Assembly (NCBI GenBank): GCA_030323885.1
Contig: CM059194.1
Location: forward strand, 7,525,686 to 7,589,685
DNA length: 64,000 nt
DNA from: Branchipolynoe longqiensis
Lineage: Eukaryota; Annelida; Polychaeta; Phyllodocida; Polynoidae
Direction: 5' to 3'
Position 1 is the stretch's first letter. Every line of letters starts with the position of its first letter. The position numbers and the translations under genes are program-made. Below the pieces are notes generated by a model that worked only from the letters and a program-made list of their open reading frames with translations, searched no databases and was not told the DNA's origin. Below, one piece after another: positions 10,692 to 20,649 of this stretch.

Positions 10692-10790
10692 TAACGGCCG
10701 GAAGACCAGTGCTCTGGCGCTGACAAAAGACATTATTCGCTGAATAAAATACATTTAGTAAAAAAAAACAAAAAAACAACAACACGTATA
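10692..10790. repeat. Short dispersed repeat ending in an A-rich run
   Basis: 'GAAGACCAGTGCTCTGGCGC', then 'TGACAAAAGA', a GAATAA-type motif and an A-rich tail. The same block occurs at 52405-52480 and 54130-54205. The A-rich end in all three suggests the 3' end of a retroposon. Confidence 0.55.
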
Positions 10791-10794
10791 CACG

Positions 10795-11313
10795 TGCCAG
10801 CAACACGCCAAGAACTGCCAGCAACACGTCCACACGTGCCAGCAACACGTCCAAAGTGTCACGCAACGCTGGCGCTACGCCAATAGGTCGTTCAGTACAC
10901 GTCCGTGACACGTTACCGACGCGTTGCTGGCCCGCTCGCAGTTTGCCGAAAAATCAACAGCGTTCAACAACGTTGCTCAACGTGCCTCGAGCGGGCTGAC
11001 AACGCGCCGTTAACGTCGTTCCACGTCCTGCCAACGCACCACTAACGCGCCATCCAACACGTTGGCGCGCGTCGCCGTGCGTCCAAAGTTTTGTGCATGC
11101 ACAAAACCTTGACGCGCCCTGACGCTCGCCAACGTGTTGGTCAACAACTTCGGCACACTCAACATGTACCGACGTGTACCGACGTGCCACTAACACGTTG
11201 ATAACGCCCTGTTAACGTGTCACGACGGGTGACGACGGATCCCGACGTTTCGCCCAAAATGGCAACACGTCGCCAAGCGTCATGAGAAACGTCGTAGTCT
11301 GACAGGGCCTTTA
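10795..11313. mobile_element. MITE, CCCTGTCAGATTA-type terminus on the right
   Basis: CG-rich sequence full of AACACGTC/GACGTGTT motifs. It ends in AAACGTCGTAGTCTGACAGG followed by GCCTTTAG, an inverted version of the left ends at 2.0, 20.0 and 49.9 kb. The left end is eroded or fused to the A-rich repeat before it. No coding capacity. Confidence 0.55.
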
Positions 11314-11860
11314 GTCTTGTGAAGTCTTTGGTCTAACTCGGCCAGGGATCAAACCCACGACTAACCACCAGTGTAGGCCATCCCATCCAGTCTTTATACT
11401 TTCTAGGCCTAAAGTAATTGTGGAATCCAACAGTTTTGAGTTTGTGCCATATTATTAATATATTCCATAATAACCAGGAGAGGCGATATGGTTGGAGTGA
11501 GTCGATCACTCTGGCGGGCCCAAAAGACCCTCCATTACAGTTTATTAAAGCAAAATTTGGTGAGGAACTAGGCAGATTTAGGGCAATGGCAGCAGCACCT
11601 GGAGGGAGAAGTGGGTGCCTGCCTAGTAGCAGACCAGTTCGCCCCCCAGGTCATTCACTGCCTCCCTGAAGGACCTCAAATAGCAGTTGGATGATATAGT
11701 ACTTAGTTGACATAATCAGAACAATTACAAATAGAGTAGATAATGATTATAATTACAAGGCAATTACATAATTAATAATATGCGTATAATACAATTTTTT
11801 TTTTCAGATAAACATGCTAGGCAGATGGTTATGATCTACTTTACTTTACATTGCTATCGG
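11314..11860. other. Unassigned sequence between MITE and SINE
   Basis: No coding frame with family features. Near 11325-11350 is a phrase like a SINE B-box region ('GATCAAACCCACGACTAACC'), probably an old SINE remnant. The rest is AT-rich. Confidence 0.35.
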
Positions 11861-11861
11861 A

Positions 11862-12020
11862 CGCTGTAGCCGAGTCGGTAGAACGTCATATTCCTATGCA
11901 GAAGGTCGGGAGTTTGAGTCCTGGTGCAGTCAAACCAATGGTTATTATCTAACGTGGCACTTGACATTACTAGGATAGGGCAAGGACTGGTTAACTCAGT
12001 ATCGGGATAATTCACGACGC
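11862..12020 (+). mobile_element. tRNA-headed SINE, 5' part
   Basis: An A-box-like 'TGTAGCCGAGTCGGTAGAAC' and a B-box-like 'GGGAGTTTGAGTCC' form a tRNA-derived head. They are followed by the family's 'AGTCAAACCAATG' and 'AGGGCAAGGACTGGTTAACT'. The 3' half of the family consensus is missing. Confidence 0.75.
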
Positions 12021-12545
12021 TGGAGACATGAATAGTGCAACAATAACTTTATTACTTAAATTTCAGCTCATTCCGGCATTTCCCCCCGCTATCATTGAAT
12101 ATCACTTAAGCCAATAAAGTTTTTCACAATAATACTATATTTTTTACATCCTTCAAATTTTGTTTATAGGATACAGAAAGCAATGTATTACTCATAGGTA
12201 ATTTTTAACTTTAACATTTTTCTTTCTTAATAATTTAATTAATTAATCTTTAGTCAGGTAAACTCCGGAAACCGGCAAACTCGTGTATGGGAATACATGT
12301 CTTAATAAATATTCATTCAAATACAAACTTTTTACAATTTTTTCTACTAGTCAGCTCTTATTATTCGTGCATCACAGAGCTAGGGGGACCCTGCCCCGAG
12401 TTAGGTACCCACATATTTATAAGCAATCATAAGCTACTGCATAAGACTATGGGTGTATCAGTTCTATATGTTTAGAGGAGGGCGAACGAAAAATCTACTG
12501 TTAATGGGTAATATTAATACAGGTCAACCGAAAGCTTGAAGCATC
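12021..12545. other. AT-rich region without recognised content
   Basis: AT-rich with ATTTAATTAATTAA-type stretches. No supported gene or shared repeat. Confidence 0.35.
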
Positions 12546-13203
12546 TCAGACACTCAGCCAAATAAATTTGAGAGTGTCTGAGGTGCTTCCGAGAAGGCCC
12601 TTCCTATCCATGTACTGGAAAAGAGCAGTCGAATGCCAGCGACCTACCTCCCTCACACCCATTACCGAGGCACCTCCTTTGGCACACGCTTGCGCTCCCC
12701 CTCGTCTCAGGCTGTGGAGTGTTATCCTGTCAGGATAGTGGTGCCCCGCAGACTTCAGGGCCAAGCGTATCGCCTCTAGAAGCGTCGAGGCTAGTAGCGG
12801 CTCACCATCCAGGTGCAGGAAGGGAGGATCACTAGAACCAATGGCCGTGGCTCTCCTGTACCTTTTCCAGGTATGAACAGGACAGCATAAGGAGCCCAAC
12901 GCACACAGTAGCTTAACCGTGTAGACATCTTCCCCCAGTCTCGCGATTTTGGACGACCTGACCCTTATGAGGACTGTTCATCTTCACACACACATCTGCA
13001 CCCCGAAGCACATGGTTGACGTCTCCGGACCTAGCAACTGTTAAGACATAGGCACTTCTCCTGGCTTCTCTAAAGACATTAATTATAGCTTTAATATCAT
13101 TTACCGTGAACGGTGGAGCCTGTACTGGCACATGTACGCTTAGTTTAGCTACCCCTCTTTTCATCAGGTATACCAGATATGTATCAAATGCCTTAACAAG
13201 CAA
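12546..13203 (-). pseudogene. Decayed DIRS-like tyrosine recombinase
   Basis: Two minus-strand frames joined by a frame change near 12905. The downstream frame holds the C-terminal catalytic part of a phage-integrase-type tyrosine recombinase: HSLRRGGAQACA (the H-x-x-R box), VGRWHSTALFQYM (third box and the nucleophile Tyr) and a typical short tail. The upstream frame has the family-like VQAPPFTVNDIKAI segment. The region with the first catalytic Arg is scrambled or deleted. In DIRS-like retrotransposons this enzyme inserts the circular cDNA by recombination without target duplication. A matching RT fragment lies at 14319-14520 on the same strand, separated by two MITEs. A Crypton origin is possible but less likely given the RT piece. 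Confidence 0.75.
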
Positions 13204-13216
13204 GAGTCACATTCTA

Positions 13217-13806
13217 TTGACTACATCACGGTTCCGACTGCGTATGCGCTGAAAACGGCCGTGGGAGCAAAGCAAAGGCGTACAGTCATTGAGTTTGCCT
13301 ATACGCGCATTGAAAAATGTCAGTTTTATTCAAAATTAATAGAAATCCAAAACCCTAACCTTATAAATTTAATATAATCTTTTTGTTAAACATGTTTTCT
13401 ATATGTTCCAAGTGGTTTGTGCCTAGGTGGTGTCGTTTTATCAATATTTTACTTTATCTGTATGGAGATTGCTCACTGCCATTGACAATGCATTGAGTAC
13501 TTTGGCTATGGCTCTAACACTAGTCTGAGTGCCTAGATCTTTCTAAATCTAAATGCACATGGCATAAGATGTGCTGATTATATTGATGTAAATGCAATGC
13601 TGGATAAAAGATTAATATCTTAATTTATTATATATATTTTTTTAGTTAGCATTCTATGTTTCCAACAAGAGCTGAGATGAGCTGAAACTAGCACATTTCA
13701 TAGCTGCACCCAGTGTATTAGCATGTGCCATTTGCTTTTCGGGGGGTTGTTTTGCTCTGATGCATCCCACAATGCACCGCGCCGCTGGAACCGTGATGTA
13801 GTCTAT
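13217..13806. mobile_element. MITE with GACTACATCACGGTTCC inverted ends
   Basis: The left end GACTACATCACGGTTCCGAC is repeated inverted at the right end (17 identical bases). The inside is AT-rich and non-coding. A second, reverse-oriented copy with the same ends and largely collinear inside is at 57723-58470. It has landed in the decayed DIRS-like element. Confidence 0.75.
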
Positions 13807-13825
13807 TAGCCACTACTCTACTGGA

Positions 13826-14318
13826 GCCGGTGTTGCAGTTTCCGCGGCACACCAGTTTGTGAGGGAAACATCCATTCAAATGCATTGTCAATGGCCGTGA
13901 GCAAATCTTCATACAGAAGAAGTGAAATATCTCTACAACCACACCACCTAGAAACAAATCCATTGGTACACATATAGAAATCATGTGTACCAAAAAGATT
14001 ATATTAAATTGATAAGGGTAGGGTTCTGGATTTCTATTAATCTTGAATAAAACTAATGTTTTGCACTGGGCATACCGTCAAACTCAAGGCATTGTCAATG
14101 GTCGTGAGCAATCTGCATACAGAAAATACAGCAAAAGTGAAATATCTCTAAAACCACACCACCTAGAAACAAATCGCTTGGTACACATATAGAAAACATC
14201 TTTACCAAAAACATTATATTAAGTATATAAGGTTAGTGATGATGCTGTTCAATTTTGACGCATGCGCAGAAGCGATGTGTCCCTCGCAAACTGGTGTGCC
14301 GCGGAAACTGCAACACCG
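13826..14318. mobile_element. MITE with about 40-bp inverted ends, CCGGTGTTGCAG...
   Basis: The left end begins CCGGTGTTGCAGTTTCCGCG and continues to 'ACACCAGTTTG'. The right end is the reverse complement of this over about 40 bases with few mismatches. Inside are two diverged copies of the about 207-bp unit that forms the tandem array at 20.65-21.5 kb. It splits the RT fragment from the YR fragment of the DIRS-like element. Confidence 0.7.
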
Positions 14319-14520
14319 GACGCATAAGGACCCACCCAGTTGTCTGATTTGCATAGTCTCGAAACCAATTTATGTCGTCTAGCACCTCTTTACTTGTTTC
14401 TATTTTTCCTTTGTAAGGGGAAAGCCTAAGAAATTCCAGTATCCCATTCATAAACCTTCTAGCTGGGCATACACATTTTGAAATAAATTGGAGTTTTCCT
14501 ACTAGTTGTTGGATATCTAT
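14319..14520 (-). pseudogene. DIRS-like reverse transcriptase fragment
   Basis: The minus-strand frame reads LVGKLQFISKC, then ARRFMNGILEFLR, then DDINWFRDYANQTTGW. This is the segment between the RT palm/thumb and RNase H in DIRS-type pol proteins. It is cut at both ends by MITEs (13826-14318 and 14521-15083). It probably belongs to the same old element as the YR piece at 12546-13203. Confidence 0.7.
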
Positions 14521-15083
14521 AGCCGTGTTTACACTGGAAATTGTGAAGCGATTTAGGCAAATCGATTTATATGAAGCGATGTAGTGGCGCTTTTACACGA
14601 GCGAGTTTGAAAGTGTGTCAGCAACCGGGAACCAGCAGCCTTAGTGTTGCGCCTGTAGCTGGCAAGCACTGCTATTTGTTTAGTTTACACATGTCGATTC
14701 GACGCAGATGTAGCTGCTATGTTAATATCGCTTGGAATTTAAGGTTAATTTAATGAAATTTCATTATTTGAGTCTGTAATTCTGTTAAATATGATCGCAT
14801 TCACTAGATTTCAGACTAATCGGGCCCTAACACTGCCAGGCACCAGCGATTAGTTACTGCTGATCCTGTAGCCGGCAAGCACTACTATTTTATACTATCG
14901 CCGCCTGGGAACCAGCTGAATTGATTCATATAAACTACCTCGCAACGTGGTTTATATGAAGCGAAGTATATGAGGCGAATCAGCCCTAATCCGCCTCAGC
15001 GGAGCGTTTACACGGTGAATGTGAGGCGAACTAGGCAAGGCGATTTATATGAAGCGATTTAACTCTCCCATGTAAACACGGCT
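14521..15083. mobile_element. MITE with AGCCGTGTTTACA inverted ends
   Basis: Starts AGCCGTGTTTACACTGGAAA and ends with the inverted TGTAAACACGGCT. The motif 'GATTTATATGAAGCGAT' occurs near both ends in the same orientation. Non-coding. Inserted into the DIRS-like RT fragment. Confidence 0.75.
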
Positions 15084-16020
15084 TTTCCTGGAGACCAATT
15101 CCCCCCCTTATTCCTGTTCCTCCTGCGCTTTGTGCGCCGTGCTGGTTGTCACTCTAGTAATTGACGATTCTAGGCGATCTAAGCGATCACACAGAGACTT
15201 GGTATTCGCGTCCCACTGTGTCGTAAGGTATCAGTCACCACGTCTGGTGGATCCACTACTGGACCAGTGGGTTCAACAATTTCACAACAAACCCGCAGAT
15301 GAGACATGTCGATGTGGTGACTGTACCGCCAGACTATCTTTAAAACTGCTCTGAGATTCCAAAGTGATTTTACAACTCGACTTGTATTTCTTACGACTTC
15401 CCTTAAGCCTAGGCATTTTCCAGAAAAATCACGAAGATTTGAAACTTTTTTGAAGGACAGATGACAGACGACAGTTGGCTGCGGCGAGGCAGCCCTGACA
15501 ACGCATCATGGAAATTATCCTAGCACCCTACAGGGGGGCACCCAGGAATTGGCTAGGGGGTGAGTTTCCAAATATGGATCGAAACTACCCCTATTTTAGG
15601 GTAATTTATTTTCACATGGGTTGGTGGAACAACACCCATTTTAGGGCAATATTTTACATGGTTTTCTGGTGCAACAACCCACATTTTGGTGCAATTTTTC
15701 ACATAATCTTAAAATCTAGTGTTCCTTAATAAATTTAATGCAAGAATTTAGGTCTATATGATTCATGAAATTATATTTTGTTTAAAAATACTCATGAAAT
15801 TATAACAGTACAAAATAGAACAATATTAATTTTTACAGTTTCGTGAACTGTTCTGGAGGCAATTCATTATATATATATTGCATAAGATAGTATTTAAAAA
15901 ATAATACTGTAACTTTAATACTTATATTGAAGCAATTCAACAGAAATATTAATTTATATTCATCAAATTCTCATTTAAAATATATGTTTAGATATTACAC
16001 CTTATCCACAACATTTGTTT
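15084..16020. other. Mostly unassigned; short repeat shared with 19.67 kb
   Basis: At about 15490-15545 there is 'AGCCCTGACAACGCATCATG' followed by 'TTATCCTAGCACCCTA'. A similar block is at 19660-19705. Nearby, a 'CATTTTNGGGCAAT' phrase is repeated three times at 15590-15705. From 15720 the sequence is AT-rich with no feature. Confidence 0.35.
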
Positions 16021-16575
16021 CATTATATACCTGAAGGGCAAGGTTTCTTTGAGAGAGGTTGACAGTCATCTGTGACTGATGGCTGATGGCATGGTGGTGT
16101 GGTATCGTGAGCTCGCTGTAGTAGAAATCTGTGTATCGTTGACTGCACGTTGCACCAGGGGTTGCTCAACATGAACTGACTTACCAAGGAAAACCCATGC
16201 TTATTTGTAGCCAATTTCGGTTTGAAGTAGGGTGTCAATCTGTGATGTTGAGTTGTGAATGTATGAAGTACCCAATGTGTGAATTACATGCTAAAAGTAA
16301 TCCCCTGGAAGTACCAGCTGTGTTAACCTTGAAGTATAATGTGTGAAAACTAGCCCATGCTGTTGCTGGTAATCCCTCTTGAAGTACTGAACATGCTGAA
16401 GGTGTTAATCCTGGCCCCCTTGAAGTGTCACAAATGTACAAAAACAGGTGATGAGGTGTGATTTACATTTTGCACTGAAGTACAAAAAGGTGTTAAACAG
16501 TCTTCCCCCTTGAAGTATAGAGTGTTAAAGAGCATGGCCCTTTGAAATATAATTATGTTGCAACATACATATATA
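16021..16575. repeat. Degenerate 'CCCCTTGAAGTA' repeats
   Basis: The phrase CCTTGAAGTA recurs with spacings of roughly 55-75 bases, next to 'GGTGTTAA' phrases. This looks like an old, badly diverged tandem array directly left of the gag-only YR element. Confidence 0.4.
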
Positions 16576-16581
16576 ACTATG

Positions 16582-16823
16582 ATGCGCGAAAAGGAAGAAG
16601 GGAAGGCGGGGGTGGGAAAAAGGCGTTTTATTAACGCCTCAACAGAGGATACAGAGGAACAGATACACAGGCAAGGAACAAGGAAAGGGCTCATGAGGAG
16701 CAGAGAAACAGGCTCGGGAGGAGCAATACAGTGATGGGCTCATGAGGAGCAGAGATAATGCAGGAGGGGCTCATGAGGAGCAAAGTCAGAGTTCTGGTAG
16801 AGGGGGTGCCGAGGAGCCCTCCG
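16582..16823 (-). repeat. Unit Y, second copy (outer)
   Basis: About 242 bases matching 17181-17423. It includes 'GGCTCATGAGGAGCAGAG', repeated in short tandem inside the unit, and 'GGTGCCGAGGAGCCCTCCGC'. It forms the minus-strand 3' end of the gag-only element. Confidence 0.85.
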
Positions 16824-16867
16824 CCGCAGAGGGAAGCGGATAGAGGAGGGAGAGTTGGGTGGGTGGG

Positions 16868-17176
16868 TGGAGGAGAAGACGGGAGAGGTCTGGAAGGCGG
16901 CAGGAGGGCGAGTGCCTGAGGGAGGCCGGCGGGCGGCCTTATAAGGGAAGGGGGGGGCGCGGGTGACAGCAGGTGAGTTGTGAAAGCTGCCGGCCCGGGG
17001 GAGGGCGAGTGAAGGTGAGGAGCGGGCGTCGGGTGAGGCGCGAATGCTGCGCGACAGGGGGGCGAGGGAGGAGGCGGCGCGGCGGGGTCTGGTGAGGTGT
17101 GAGCGCAGCGCGACAGCCCGGGGCGGGGGAGGGTCTCTTCCTCTCCTCGCATCAAACGTAATGCTTCGCATTACGA
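16868..17176 (-). repeat. Unit X, second copy (inner)
   Basis: About 309 bases matching 19104-19412 with few differences, including 'GGCGGCCTTATAAGGGAAGG' and 'CATCAAACGTAATGC'. On the minus strand it carries a TATAAG motif that could act as a promoter element. The open frames across it are compositional. Confidence 0.85.
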
Positions 17177-17180
17177 CCGA

Positions 17181-17423
17181 TGCGCGAAAAGGAAGAAGGG
17201 AAGGTGGGGGTGGGAAAAAGGCGTTTTATTAACGCCTCAACAGAGGATACAGAGGAACAGATACACAGGCAAGGAACAAGGAAAGGGCTCATGAGGAGCA
17301 GAGAAACAGGCTCGGGAGGAGCAATACAGTGATGGGCTCATGAGGAGCAGAGATAATGCAGGAGGGGCTCATGAGGAGCAAAGTCAGAGTTCTGGTAGAG
17401 GGGGTGCCGAGGAGCCCTCCGCC
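17181..17423 (-). repeat. Unit Y, first copy (inner)
   Basis: Near-identical direct copy of 16582-16823. It follows the gag-side internal region on the minus strand and abuts unit X at 17176. Confidence 0.85.
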
Positions 17424-17907
17424 AAAAATAAGGAGAGGGCTCGAGGCGCGCCCGAGGCGGGGGCGCGGGCGCCCGAGGCGGGGGCCCGGGGAGGCAGGCC
17501 TGGGTGAGGAGAAGGTCCGGGGCCTAGGTGGAGGGGGAGCGGGCGGCCAAAAAAGGGAGGCCCGCTCCTGAGGCCTGGGGGGAGGAGGTCCGGCGAGGGT
17601 CGAGCAGGGGGGCAGCGAACTCCTCAGGGCTGGGCGGGGTGGGGGTCGGGGTCGGGTCGGGAGGGTTCATGAAGGCGGTGTCGTGAGCGTCGGTGGCTGG
17701 GCTGTCCGGGGAGGGTCCCTCGTGAGGCTGGGCCGTGTCGCCCGAGGTGTGAGGTGCGAGGTGGTGGGCCCCGGCTTCGTCTGGGCGGCGTTTCGATTGG
17801 TGGTCGCTGGGAGGTTGTCGGTGGAAGTCGCGGGGCTGTCGGCAGTGGTGAGGGTGAGGCGCCGGGAGGGGCCCCCCGGGCCGGCCGGGGGGGGGGGGGG
17901 CGGCAGA
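17424..17907. other. GC-rich internal region where pol would be expected
   Basis: Lies between the gag stop and unit Y on the minus strand. Very GC-rich with G/C homopolymers near 17885. I find no RT, RNase H or recombinase motif in any frame, so pol appears deleted or never present. Confidence 0.55.
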
Positions 17908-19061
17908 TCAAAAATCCGCCGAGGCGGCCGGGGTCTGGCGCTCACGGGCTTGCTTGGTGAGGCATTCGGCCTCGCAGTGCCTGGTCAGTAAGCGCCGCAC
18001 ATTGGCGCAGTAGGCGCAGATGTGCCGGCGCCTGTCTCCCACCTCGCCGTGGGCCTCCCCGATGTGGGCCCGATCGCACGAGGCGGGATCGCGGTTCCAA
18101 GCGGGGCAGGGGGCCCCGTGAGTGTGCCTATCGTAGGCGGTGCGGGCATCGGCTTGGGGCCGGGGCGGGTGTGTGCCTCGGGCCCATTCGCCTCGGGGCG
18201 ACTCCTCGCCTCGGGGGACTGGTGTTGCCGGAGGGGTGGGCGTGGTGATGGAGTCCATCCTCAGGGTATTGAGGGCCACAGGGTCGTGCCATCCGTGGGG
18301 GAGCATCCCGTCCGCTATCCAGGTGAAGATGGCCTCGGAGTAGCGGCGGACGGTAGGCCACGGATGCACGAGGATATCCCTCATCACGGTGAGGTGGTGG
18401 TGGCGTAGGCCCTGGAGGGAGTGCTCGGGGAAGGCTGGATGACCGGCGAGGGTGAGGAGGGCGAGGTTGTATTCATCGCGGGTGGCCTCCCCTCTCTTGA
18501 CCGGCTTCCGCTCAGGGCCCCTCTCGATGAGGTCCGAGGGGAAAATGTATCCCGAGGGGATGCCTTGGCACCTGCCGGCGCGCTGCGCCTCGGCGGAAGC
18601 GAGGATGTCTCGGACGGCGTCGGCCGCGGATGCTGGGGTGTAGTCCTCGACGACGTCCTGGAGGTAGGCCGGGGGAGGCGCGGGGCTGCCTCGGGCGGCG
18701 AGGCGGTCGTACTGCTGGTAGTGGGGGTGGGCTGCCCCGGGCAGAGTCGCTTGAGGTGGCGGCGGGGCCGGGCCCCGGCGGCGGTCTGCGCCCGAGGTGC
18801 TGGGGCGGGCGGCGTGCTGTATCCTGCCTGCGTGTGCTCCGGCACTCCTCGGGCTCCCGCCGACTCGAAGGCGTCCATGCGCGTAGTGAGGCGCTGCAGG
18901 GCTTGGAGAATGATGGCTGTGTCGGCGCCCGAGGTGGCCGAGGGGGAGGCCAGGGCCGGTGATGTTGAGGCGTCGCCGGGCGAGCCCGAGGCGGGCCCCG
19001 GCGTGGCCCGGGCGGTGAGCCTGGTGCTCTTGCGGCCTCTTCCCTTTCCGCGTCCGGGCAT
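17908..19061 (-). pseudogene. Gag-like protein of YR retroelement, one frameshift
   Basis: The minus-strand start MPGRGKGRGRKS opens a basic, low-complexity N-terminus with an amphipathic QALQRLTTRMDAFESAG stretch (possible oligomerisation helix). A frame change near 18720-18780 is needed to enter the conserved part: YLQDVVEDYTPASAADAVRD, GIPSGYIFPSD, DEYNLALLTLAGHPAF, then HGWHDPVALNTLRM. It ends in a Cys/His cluster (CPAWN, then ICAYC, then RHCEAEC) like the zinc-binding tail of DIRS/Ngaro gag proteins, which package element RNA. The gag of the 26.8-31.9 kb element has a comparable Cys/His tail (GWNKESGC, YAHVCSKC). The frameshift may be a mutation or a sequencing error in GC-rich DNA. Confidence 0.65.
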
Positions 19062-19103
19062 GGTGCAGGAGCCTGAGGCGGGGCAGCGGTCCGAGGAGGA
19101 GTG

Positions 19104-19412
19104 TCAGGAGAAGACGGGAGAGGTCTGGAAGGCGGCAGGAGGGCGTGTGCCTGAGGGAGGCCGGCGGGCGGCCTTATAAGGGAAGGGGGGGGCACGGGCG
19201 ACAGCAGGTGAGTTGTGAAAGCTGCCGGCCCGGGGGAGGGCGAGTGAAGGTGAGGAGCGGGCGTCGGGTGAGGCGCGAATGCTGCGCGACAGGGAGGCGG
19301 GGGAGGAGGCGGCGCGGCGGGGTCTGATGAGGTGTGAGCGCAGCGCGACAGCCCGGGGCGGGGGAGGGTCTCTTCCTCTCCTCGCATCAAACGTAATGCT
19401 TTGCATTACGAC
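19104..19412 (-). repeat. Unit X, first copy (outer)
   Basis: Near-identical to 16868-17176. It forms the minus-strand 5' end of the gag-only element and lies directly upstream of the gag start, so its TATAAG motif is a candidate promoter element. Confidence 0.85.
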
Positions 19413-20018
19413 CAATTTAATTGATAAACACAAATGCATGCTATATTTAATCAACAACATGATAACTGTTAAGAAGCAACTGGGCAACCAGGAAACCCCC
19501 CTTCATGTGCGTCCCTGAGATATACGTTTATATAATTTAAAAAACAAAAAAAATTGGGGGGGGGGGGTCCGTCCAACCAGGAAACCCCCCTGGGTGCGCC
19601 CATGGGCCCTATCACGGTCAAGAAGGTATGGAAGCTAAACGGTTATTGGCTACGGGCGAAAAAGCCCTGACGACTCATTATGGACGTTATCCTGGCACCT
19701 AGCACGGTCTCCAGCGTCGTGAATTACCCATGTTACTGGCAACATGCACAATGTGACTGAGTGGGATATCAGGTCATGGTACCTGTGGCTTGACCTCCCA
19801 GTGAGGATTCCAACTCCCGAGTTTCCACATGGGAAGCCTGCACTCCTACAGATTCAGCCACCGCGGCCAATGTACCAACTTTTGAATTGCCAGTGAATTA
19901 TTAGTTGTTTCTGTAGTCCCAAGCACACATATAAACATACGCAAATGCGCGCGCACGAATACACACGCAGAGACACGTACACATTCATGCACACGCTCGG
20001 ACGCAAACATGCACACAT
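19413..20018. other. Flank with SINE fragment and CA-rich stretch
   Basis: At 19750-19806 there is a SINE body fragment ('GTGACTGAGTGGGATATCAG', 'GGTCATGGTAC'). A poly-G tract lies at 19556-19567, and a CACACG-rich stretch at 19925-20010. No gene. Confidence 0.5.
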
Positions 20019-20470
20019 AAGGCCCTGTCACATTACAGCGTATGGCGGGAGCGTATTGAAAACCTACGTACGCCGTGCTGGTGCCGGCCTATGATGACCT
20101 TCGGTGAACTTTCGGGTGGTTTTGAGCATATGTGGAACCTACGAGGAGCGTACGAGGAGCGTATGAGGAGCGTATGGGAGCGTGCTGTGACATTTTTTGA
20201 CAGTATGGGCCATACGCCCTCATAGGTCGAGTTTTTTTGAGCATGCACAAAAAAATGTGGACGGACGGATTTATGAAAGCGTATGGCGGAGTATGCCTCA
20301 TACGCTTCACATAAGCCGGCATCTGGCGTCATCTGGCGGCGTATGCGTAGCGTATGAGTAGCGTATGCGTAGCGTATGAGTAGCATATACGGCGTATGAC
20401 GACGTATATGACGTAACGCGCCTACGCCACCATATGCTCCCGCAAAAAACCCTAATGTGACAGGGCCTTT
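20019..20470. mobile_element. MITE, AAGGCCCTGTCACATTA ends
   Basis: Starts AAGGCCCTGTCACATTACAG and ends with the inverted TAATGTGACAGGGCCTTT. The inside is built from GCGTATG/CATACGC motifs, some in tandem near 20335-20395. A reverse-oriented sister copy with nearly the same inside is at 23270-23711. Non-coding. Confidence 0.85.
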
Positions 20471-20649
20471 ACGTACACACGCACACAACGCAGACACGCC
20501 CACACACGCACCCTTGCACCTACACACACGGACACTCACGCCCACGCACGTACACGCATCCGGGCACCCTATAGACCTATTTCATATGATGTCAGCATAT
20601 GTATTTAGGTCAGTGCGCACGCTGCTTGGCTGCAGGACGACACACTGTC

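Larger units (their letters stand above)
16582..19412 (-). mobile_element. Gag-only Ngaro-like YR retroelement with split direct repeats
   Basis: Reading the minus strand, the order is unit X (19412-19104), gag, unit Y (17423-17181), unit X again (17176-16868), unit Y again (16823-16582). This X-ORF-Y-X-Y layout is the split direct repeat arrangement of Ngaro/PAT-type tyrosine-recombinase retrotransposons. It is not the layout of LTR elements. The copies of X and of Y are nearly identical, so the insertion is young. The element is very GC-rich against AT-rich flanks. No RT or YR frame is present, so it would depend on a partner. The joint of X and Y repeats reads TTACGACC|GATGCGCG. Confidence 0.75.

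Noticed and set aside
16582..17423. Tandem LTRs of an LTR retrotransposon
   Set aside because: The repeats are split (Y and X separated and interleaved) and no primer-binding site or integrase is present. The arrangement fits Ngaro-type split direct repeats.
16691..17571. Proline-rich and glycine-rich frames in the GC island
   Set aside because: They overlap repeated terminal units X and Y of the gag-only element and exist in both copies. High GC removes stop codons.
18421..19179. Plus-strand 252-residue frame opposite gag
   Set aside because: It is the antisense shadow of the gag frame. The gag side has recognisable conserved blocks and a Cys/His tail, the plus side does not.
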